Shown in pieces: positions 28,539 through 34,275 of a stretch of 34,275 bases of DNA (the stretch's first letter is position 1; each line of letters begins with the position of its first letter). The position numbers and the translations under genes were made by a program. The notes under the pieces are model-generated. The model was not told the origin of the DNA and searched no databases. It was given only the letters and a program-made list of their open reading frames with translations. This DNA comes from Pseudomonadota bacterium (GTDB lineage Bacteria; Pseudomonadota; Gammaproteobacteria; Burkholderiales; Methylophilaceae), in NCBI GenBank assembly GCA_029549705.1, contig JAKPIR010000119.1:1-34275 (forward strand). Direction: 5' to 3'.

Positions 28539-29846
28539 TTATTTTCTGTTTGCAATGGGTACAAAATCGCGTTTGGTTTCACCCATATAAAGCTGTCTAG
28601 GCCGGCCTATTTTGTGCTCAGGGTCAGTATGCATTTCTGACCATTGCGCAATCCAGCCAGCGGTTCTGGCCAGCGCAAAAATAGCGGTAAACATAGAGTT
28701 TGGAATGCCCATGGCGCGCATGACGATGCCGCTGTAAAAATCTACGTTTGGGTAAAGTCTGCGTGAAACAAAGTATTCATCTTCAAGGGCAATTTTTTCT
28801 AACGCCATGGCGAGTTTGAACATGGGGTCATTATTTAAGCCGAGTTCGTTAAGCACTTCATGGCAGGTTTTACGCATAATCGCCGCGCGGGGATCCATAT
28901 TACGGTATACGCGGTGACCAAAACCCATGAGCCGGAATGAGTCGGTTTTATCTTTTGCGCGTTTGATGTATTCGCCGATACGTGAAATATCACCAATTTC
29001 TTCTAGCATTTTTAGTGTGGCCTCATTGGCGCCACCATGGGCGGGGCCCCATAAAGACGCAATGCCAGCCGCAATACAGGCAAATGGATTGGCGCCACTC
29101 GAACCTGCAAGGCGCACCGTTGAAGTGGAGGCATTTTGTTCGTGGTCAGCATGCAAAATCAGAATACGATCAAAGGCTTTGGCTAAAATCGGGTTTGGCA
29201 CATAGTTTTCACAGGGCGTGGCAAACATCATGTGCATGAAATTTTCCGCATAGTTAAGGTGATTCTGCGGATACATGAAGGGCTGGCCTAGGTTGTATTT
29301 ATAGCTCCATGCAGCAATGGTGGGTACTTTTGCAAGCAGCTGATGCGCGGTAATTTCACGGCTTAACGCATCGTGAATATCGCCTTTGGTATGATAAAAC
29401 GCTGACATGGAGCCCACTACACCCACCATGACCGCCATCGGGTGCGCATCGCGTCTGAAGCCTCTAAAAATATTCGTGAGCTGATCATGCACCATGGTGT
29501 GGTTATTGATCGTGCGAGTGAATTCTTCTTTTTGTGTGACGTTTGGAAGTTCACCGTTAATCAGCAGGTATGACACTTCCAAAAAATCGCAATGCTCCGC
29601 CAATTGCTCAATCGGGTAGCCACGGTAATAGAGGAAACCTTTTTCACCATTAATAAAGGTGATGCTTGAGTTGCAGGCAGCGGTTGACATAAAGCCAGGG
29701 TCATAAGTAAAAATACCATGTTGGGCTAAGCTGCGAATGTCAATCACGTCATTGCCAAGGCTACCGGAAAGTATGGGTAACTCAATAGAAGGAGCACCGT
29801 TATCAAAGCTGAGCGTGACTTTTGTTGGTTTTGTTGTGGGTTTCAT
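28539..29846 (-). CDS. gltA: Citrate synthase (type II)
   Basis: [104 protein letters not shown]. Confidence 0.98.
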   Translation of the reverse strand: MKPTTKPTKVTLSFDNGAPSIELPILSGSLGNDVIDIRSLAQHGIFTYDPGFMSTAACNSSITFINGEKGFLYYRGYPIEQLAEHCDFLEVSYLLINGELPNVTQKEEFTRTINNHTMVHDQLTNIFRGFRRDAHPMAVMVGVVGSMSAFYHTKGDIHDALSREITAHQLLAKVPTIAAWSYKYNLGQPFMYPQNHLNYAENFMHMMFATPCENYVPNPILAKAFDRILILHADHEQNASTSTVRLAGSSGANPFACIAAGIASLWGPAHGGANEATLKMLEEIGDISRIGEYIKRAKDKTDSFRLMGFGHRVYRNMDPRAAIMRKTCHEVLNELGLNNDPMFKLAMALEKIALEDEYFVSRRLYPNVDFYSGIVMRAMGIPNSMFTAIFALARTAGWIAQWSEMHTDPEHKIGRPRQLYMGETKRDFVPIANRK

Positions 29847-29892
29847 AGCAAATTACTCGTTTCAATTTTGCTATATTATAAAGGCATTGCGC

Positions 29893-31029
29893 TTAGTGCG
29901 GGTAAATTGCACCCAAAATACGTGCGCCTTTAGCGCCAGTGACTTCTGGCAGGCTGCTGGTTTTGCCCTCCAGGGTTTGCTTGGCAAGCCAGGCAAAGGC
30001 GATGGCTTCAACCCAGTCAACACCTATGCCCAAAGCTTCTGTTGTTGTAAGGGGCGTATTTGCCAGTTTGTCTTTTAGACGCGTTACCAGCAACGCATTA
30101 TGCGCGCCACCGCCACATAAATAGACTTCATCAATCGTTGCACTGGTTTTGCGTATCGCCTGAAAGATAGTTTCAGCGGTGAGTTCAACCAGTGTGCGCG
30201 CAACATCTTGCGGCCGCAAATGCGGATACAGTAAATGTTGTTTTAACCAGCCTGCATGAAACAAGTCACGCCCTGTACTTTTGGGCGGCGGTAAAGCGAA
30301 ATAGGGTTCAGCCAGCATATCAGCCAATAAGTGGTCCAGCACTAAGCCTGTGGCTGCCCATTGGCCGTTCGTATCGTAATCCTGATTGAGCTGTAACTTG
30401 GTCCAATAATCAATCAGCATATTGCCCGGGCCAGAATCAAAGCCAACGACAGCGCCTAGCACATCATCTGTTTTTGGCAGATAAGTTAAATTGGCAATGC
30501 CGCCAATATTCACCAAAATACGATTTTTTTGCGGGTGAGAAAAAACTGCTTGATGAAAAGCCGGCACCAGCGGCGCACCCTGACCACCTGCCGCAATATC
30601 GCGACTACGAAAATCACTTACAACCGTAATACCGGTAAGTTCACTTAACAGCGCGGCATTACCGATTTGTAATGTAAAGCCCGTGCCATCTTTAAAGCCT
30701 GGTTGATGACGAATGGTTTGGCCGTGACATCCTATGGCCGAGACGTTACTTGAAGATAATCCCTGTTTGGTTAGCAATGCATTCACTGCGTCTGCATAAA
30801 GCCGTGCCAGCTGGTTGCCTGCTAAAGCCGTCATTTCAAGTTCATTATCAGTAGGATGCTGTAACGCTAAAATTTGTGTGCGCAGTGCAGGCGAGTAGGG
30901 AAGAAAGTGCGTTTGAATCACGTGCGGAGGGCGATGTGGATTGTTGAATGCATTGAATTCAACCAAAGCCACATCGACACCATCTAGGCTGGTTCCGGAC
31001 ATAAGTCCGATGAAAAGTTTACCAACCAT
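29893..31029 (-). CDS. anmK: Anhydro-N-acetylmuramic acid kinase
   Basis: FIGLMSGTSLDGVDVALVEF, AIGCHGQTIRHQP, VSDFRSRDIAAGGQGAPLVPAFH, VNIGGIANLTYL, GFDSGPGNMLID, LCGGGAHN. Confidence 0.98.
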   Translation of the reverse strand: MVGKLFIGLMSGTSLDGVDVALVEFNAFNNPHRPPHVIQTHFLPYSPALRTQILALQHPTDNELEMTALAGNQLARLYADAVNALLTKQGLSSSNVSAIGCHGQTIRHQPGFKDGTGFTLQIGNAALLSELTGITVVSDFRSRDIAAGGQGAPLVPAFHQAVFSHPQKNRILVNIGGIANLTYLPKTDDVLGAVVGFDSGPGNMLIDYWTKLQLNQDYDTNGQWAATGLVLDHLLADMLAEPYFALPPPKSTGRDLFHAGWLKQHLLYPHLRPQDVARTLVELTAETIFQAIRKTSATIDEVYLCGGGAHNALLVTRLKDKLANTPLTTTEALGIGVDWVEAIAFAWLAKQTLEGKTSSLPEVTGAKGARILGAIYPH

Positions 31030-31070
31030 TTTGCGACGACAGAATCGTTAAAGAAGTGAAATTTTAATGT

Positions 31071-32528
31071 TTAGTCCAAAGCTGCAAGATTGCTAGACCC
31101 CAACAAATTGAGTTGAGCCGTCATTTGCTGGCTTTGTAAATCAAAAGCGAGTTTGTCTTGGCCAGATAGCGCGTTATCTTTTGGTAAGGCTACCGTCATC
31201 GGGTCGCGGTGAACGCCGTTCACTAAAAATTCATAATGCAGATGAGGCCCAGTGGAAAGCCCGGTGGTGCCAACATAGCCAATCATTTCACCTTGCGACA
31301 CTTTCTTACCTTTTTGCAAACCGCTGGCAAACCGTGATAAATGGCCATAAACCGTGCTTACGCCATTGTCATGCTTGAGTACAATGACGTTTCCGTAACC
31401 GCCTTTAACCCCAACAAAATCTACCACGGCATCACCGGCAGCTTTCACGCCAGTACCAGTAGGTGCCGCAAAATCCGTGCCTTTATGCGCTCTTAGGGTC
31501 TGTAAAACCGGATGAAAACGGCCTAAACTAAAGCCAGAGCTAATCCGCGTGAATTCAAGCGGCGAACGTAAAAATGATTTATGCAGGCTTTTGCCTTCTG
31601 GTGTGTAGTATTGCATTTCGCCAGCCGCATCTTTAAAACCGATGGCACGATACGTTTTGCCGTTATTGGTAAACTCTGCTGCCAGAATTTTATCAGTTTT
31701 GATGAGCTCACCTTGATAATAGCTGCCTTCATATATCACTTTAAACTGGTCACCGCGACGTAAATCCGTATTGAAATCAATTTCGCTTTCAAATAGTTCC
31801 GCGATTTGTATTGCGATGGCTTCAGGAATATTGGCAGCATCAGCAGCGCCAAATAAAGAACTGTTGATTTTTGCAGATTTTAATATAGGCCGGCTCTCAA
31901 GCGCGCGCTCAGCTTTGCTTGCTTCGTAGCCATCAGCCGTTTGTTTTATTGCAATATATTGGCCATCACTTAATTGGTATTCAAGCGCGATTAAATTGCC
32001 TTCAACATCCGTTTGCGCTTCGAAGGTGCGGTTAGGTCTTAAAGACGAAGCAATTTCTTTTGCAATGTCATCAGAGCGGATAAAATCAAGCGCATCGCGA
32101 TTGAGTACGTTCAGGCGAGTTAGAACTGTGTTTAGCGTATCGTCACGGCGTACGCGCTCCCTGTACCAGAAGTGCTGTTCACCAGCGCCAGCCACACTGT
32201 TATTGATCTGTGGCAAGCCTGTTTCTTCAACAACAATAGCAGTTGCAACGTTGCCTACCAAGGTCTGTGGTGCAATACCAAATGCGGTGTAGATGCCAAA
32301 TAAAGGTAAGCAGGAAATCGCTAAAATCCAGCGCAATTTAAGCTTACGTTCAGCTTTATGGGCGATTTGCGTTAAAATAGCGTTTTGCGCAGAAGCGCTA
32401 GCAAGATTTTCTTTTGCAAAGTAATTAAAAGCTTTGTTATGTGGATTAGACTCGTTAAATTTCACGGGCTGTCCTCTATAAAAGTTTAATACGGTTGTGG
32501 ATAATAACAGAAAACTCAATTTAAACAA
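31071..32528 (-). CDS. M23 family murein endopeptidase (MepM-like)
   Basis: TM/anchor, OapA/LysM-like middle domain; C-terminal M23 motifs HKGTDFAAPTGTGVKAAGDAVV, GYGNVIVLKHDNGVSTVYGHLS, GLSTGPHLHYEFLVNG. An internal GTG (VKFNESN) may be the true start. Confidence 0.94.
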   Translation of the reverse strand: MFKLSFLLLSTTVLNFYRGQPVKFNESNPHNKAFNYFAKENLASASAQNAILTQIAHKAERKLKLRWILAISCLPLFGIYTAFGIAPQTLVGNVATAIVVEETGLPQINNSVAGAGEQHFWYRERVRRDDTLNTVLTRLNVLNRDALDFIRSDDIAKEIASSLRPNRTFEAQTDVEGNLIALEYQLSDGQYIAIKQTADGYEASKAERALESRPILKSAKINSSLFGAADAANIPEAIAIQIAELFESEIDFNTDLRRGDQFKVIYEGSYYQGELIKTDKILAAEFTNNGKTYRAIGFKDAAGEMQYYTPEGKSLHKSFLRSPLEFTRISSGFSLGRFHPVLQTLRAHKGTDFAAPTGTGVKAAGDAVVDFVGVKGGYGNVIVLKHDNGVSTVYGHLSRFASGLQKGKKVSQGEMIGYVGTTGLSTGPHLHYEFLVNGVHRDPMTVALPKDNALSGQDKLAFDLQSQQMTAQLNLLGSSNLAALD

Positions 32529-32532
32529 GTAA

Positions 32533-32551
32533 ATGAACTGTAACAGTTCAT
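32533..32551. promoter_or_regulatory. Perfect dyad in divergent M23 peptidase/tyrS intergenic region
   Basis: ATGAACTG-TAA-CAGTTCAT, 8-bp perfect arms. Confidence 0.5.
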
Positions 32552-32584
32552 GTTTTGCGCTATCAGCTTTAAGGATAATAATAC

Positions 32585-33796
32585 GTGACTACAAATACTG
32601 TTGGCTTCAACATCAACGAGCAACTCGCCGTCATAAAGCGTGGTGCAGATGAGCTACTAATTGAAGCGGAGCTGGTTGAGAAGCTAAAAAAAGGTAAACC
32701 GCTCAGAATCAAAGCGGGTTTTGACCCAACGGCGCCAGACTTACACTTGGGCCACACGGTACTCATTAATAAACTTCGCCAGTTTCAAGAGCTTGGTCAT
32801 CATGTGCTGTTTTTAATTGGCGACTTCACCGGCATGATAGGCGACCCCACAGGAAAAAGCGCTACGCGCCCGCCGCTAACAGCTGAGCAAGTGCAAGAAA
32901 ACGCAAAGTCTTATACCGCACAAGTCTTTAAGATTCTTAAGCCCGAACAAACAGAAGTCGTGTTTAACTCTAAGTGGCTAACTGAGCTGGGCGCTGCTGG
33001 GATGCTCAAATTAGCGGCGAGCCACACCGTGGCGCGCATGCTCGAGCGTGACGATTTCTCTAAGCGTTATAAAAATAACCAGCCGATTGCCATTCACGAA
33101 TTTTTATACCCGCTATTACAAGGCTACGACTCAGTCGCACTAAAAGCCGATGTTGAGTTGGGCGGCACCGACCAAAAGTTTAACTTGCTGATGGGGCGTG
33201 AACTGCAAAAACAAGCCGGTGAGGCGCAGCAATGTGTGCTGACCATGCCGTTGTTAGAAGGTTTAGACGGCGTCAACAAAATGTCCAAGTCTCTCGGTAA
33301 CTATATTGGTATAGCAGAATCGCCTGAAATTATCTTCGCCAAAATCATGTCTATTTCAGATGAATTGATGTGGCGTTATATCGAGCTCCTGTCATTTGAA
33401 AGCCTGGACGCCATCGCGCAATGGAAGGCGCAAGTGGCTGCAGGCGAAAACCCCCGCAACATTAAAGTGCGGTTTGCGCAAGAAATCGTCGCGCGTTTTC
33501 ATAGTCATGCCGAAGCTGAAAAAGCGCTAAGTGATTTCCAAACCCGCGCCAAAGGCGGCATACCTGACGAAGTGCCGGAAATCAGCATAGCCATTGATGC
33601 AGACGCTATCGGGATTGCACAGCTGCTTAAACTTGCCGGTTTGGTAGAAAGCACTTCTGAAGCATACCGCGCCATTGATCAAGGTGGTGTAAAAATCGAT
33701 AGTGAAAAAGTGACAGATAAGCACCTAAGCCTAAATAAAGGCGTGACAGTCGTGGCGCAGGTGGGCAAGCGAAAATTTGCAAAAATCACACTTTAA
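32585..33796 (+). CDS. tyrS: Tyrosyl-tRNA synthetase
   Basis: [76 protein letters not shown] start preceded by AAGGA. Confidence 0.98.
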   Translation: MTTNTVGFNINEQLAVIKRGADELLIEAELVEKLKKGKPLRIKAGFDPTAPDLHLGHTVLINKLRQFQELGHHVLFLIGDFTGMIGDPTGKSATRPPLTAEQVQENAKSYTAQVFKILKPEQTEVVFNSKWLTELGAAGMLKLAASHTVARMLERDDFSKRYKNNQPIAIHEFLYPLLQGYDSVALKADVELGGTDQKFNLLMGRELQKQAGEAQQCVLTMPLLEGLDGVNKMSKSLGNYIGIAESPEIIFAKIMSISDELMWRYIELLSFESLDAIAQWKAQVAAGENPRNIKVRFAQEIVARFHSHAEAEKALSDFQTRAKGGIPDEVPEISIAIDADAIGIAQLLKLAGLVESTSEAYRAIDQGGVKIDSEKVTDKHLSLNKGVTVVAQVGKRKFAKITL

Positions 33797-33849
33797 TTAA
33801 AGTAATAAATATCCAGTTCATCTAGTTATTTTATGGGCAACCTTTTTCG

Positions 33850-33903
33850 ATGCTCTGAAAGCCTTTATTTACAAGGCTTTCAGAGCATAATTTTTTTCTC
33901 GAG
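33850..33903 (+). terminator. Palindromic terminator-like element (copy 4), oriented as terminator of tyrS
   Basis: Perfect 16-bp arms ATGCTCTGAAAGCCTT (33850-33865) / AAGGCTTTCAGAGCAT (33873-33888), loop TATTTAC, tail AATTTTTTTCTCGAG. Confidence 0.85.
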
Positions 33904-33905
33904 CG

Positions 33906-33932
33906 AATTTTGCTTAAAGTTTAAGCAAAATT
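33906..33932. repeat. Perfect 13-bp-arm AT-rich palindrome upstream of rrn promoters
   Basis: AATTTTGCTTAAA-G-TTTAAGCAAAATT. Confidence 0.85.
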
Positions 33933-33975
33933 AATCACGCAATTGTAATAATTCTGTAACACGCGCAAATAGTGC

Positions 33976-34003
33976 TTGACCAAATTTAAAGCCTCTGTAA
34001 AAT
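33976..34003 (+). promoter_or_regulatory. rRNA operon promoter P1
   Basis: TTGACC (33976-33981), 16-nt spacer, TAAAAT (33998-34003). Confidence 0.75.
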
Positions 34004-34087
34004 GCGCGCCTTCGCTAGCAAAACAAGTTAGCGAAATGTGGCAAAACAGACCGTCAATAATTAATTAAAAAATGTTTTAAATTAGTA

Positions 34088-34115
34088 TTGACGCGCTTCG
34101 AAAGCTCTGTATAAT
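34088..34115 (+). promoter_or_regulatory. rRNA operon promoter P2
   Basis: TTGACG (34088-34093), 16-nt spacer, consensus TATAAT (34110-34115). Confidence 0.85.
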
Positions 34116-34148
34116 GCGCACCTCGTTAACGCAAAGCGCTAACGAAAT

Positions 34149-34188
34149 ACTAAAAAGAAATTACTTTTTAGTTCCGGCTCTTTAACAA
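34149..34188 (+). promoter_or_regulatory. rRNA antitermination leader: boxB-like hairpin plus boxA
   Basis: ACTAAAAAG-AAATTA-CTTTTTAGT perfect hairpin followed by GCTCTTTAACAA (34177-34188), matching rrn boxA. The 16S gene lies beyond the window. Confidence 0.8.
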
Positions 34189-34275
34189 AATAACAACTGA
34201 TAAGTGTGGGTGCTTGTGGATTGAGGCAAGCGCATTTAGGCGCGATTAACATATTTATGCTTGCATAGGTTAAGT

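Overview
This window is a contiguous chromosomal segment of a betaproteobacterium. Gene content and order suggest Methylophilaceae / Methylotenera-like, but that is inference. Most of it is housekeeping in recognisable conserved blocks: hemY-hemX-hemD-hemC-algR/fimS-type two-component system-argH; hemW-rdgB-rph-PP2C-Ser/Thr kinase-yicC; gmk-rpoZ-spoT-recG; ubiC-ubiA; rplM-rpsI-argC-(DUF6776-like)-bactofilin-erpA; an SGNH esterase and gltA; anmK-M23 peptidase-tyrS; then the promoter and antitermination leader of an rRNA operon, with the 16S gene just beyond the right edge. I found no CRISPR array, transposase, prophage or tRNA, and no clear multi-gene novel system. The least explained signals are intergenic. 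(1) A dispersed ~50-bp palindromic element, ATGCTCTGRAAGCCTT-TATTTAC-AAGGCTTYCAGAGCAT followed by a T-tract and CTCG, occurs in 4 copies (one cut by the window edge), with a compensatory stem change between copies. (2) One of these copies, upstream of gmk, is split by a second hairpin element. That second element has another copy upstream of ubiC, and its outer stem also covaries. (3) A ~455-bp hairpin-rich intergenic region lies next to an AT-rich orphan gene that may encode an immunity-like protein. (4) HemY is only 140 aa and ends beside copy 1 of the palindromic element. (5) The rrn leader has tandem promoter-plus-hairpin modules preceded by a perfect 13-bp-arm palindrome.
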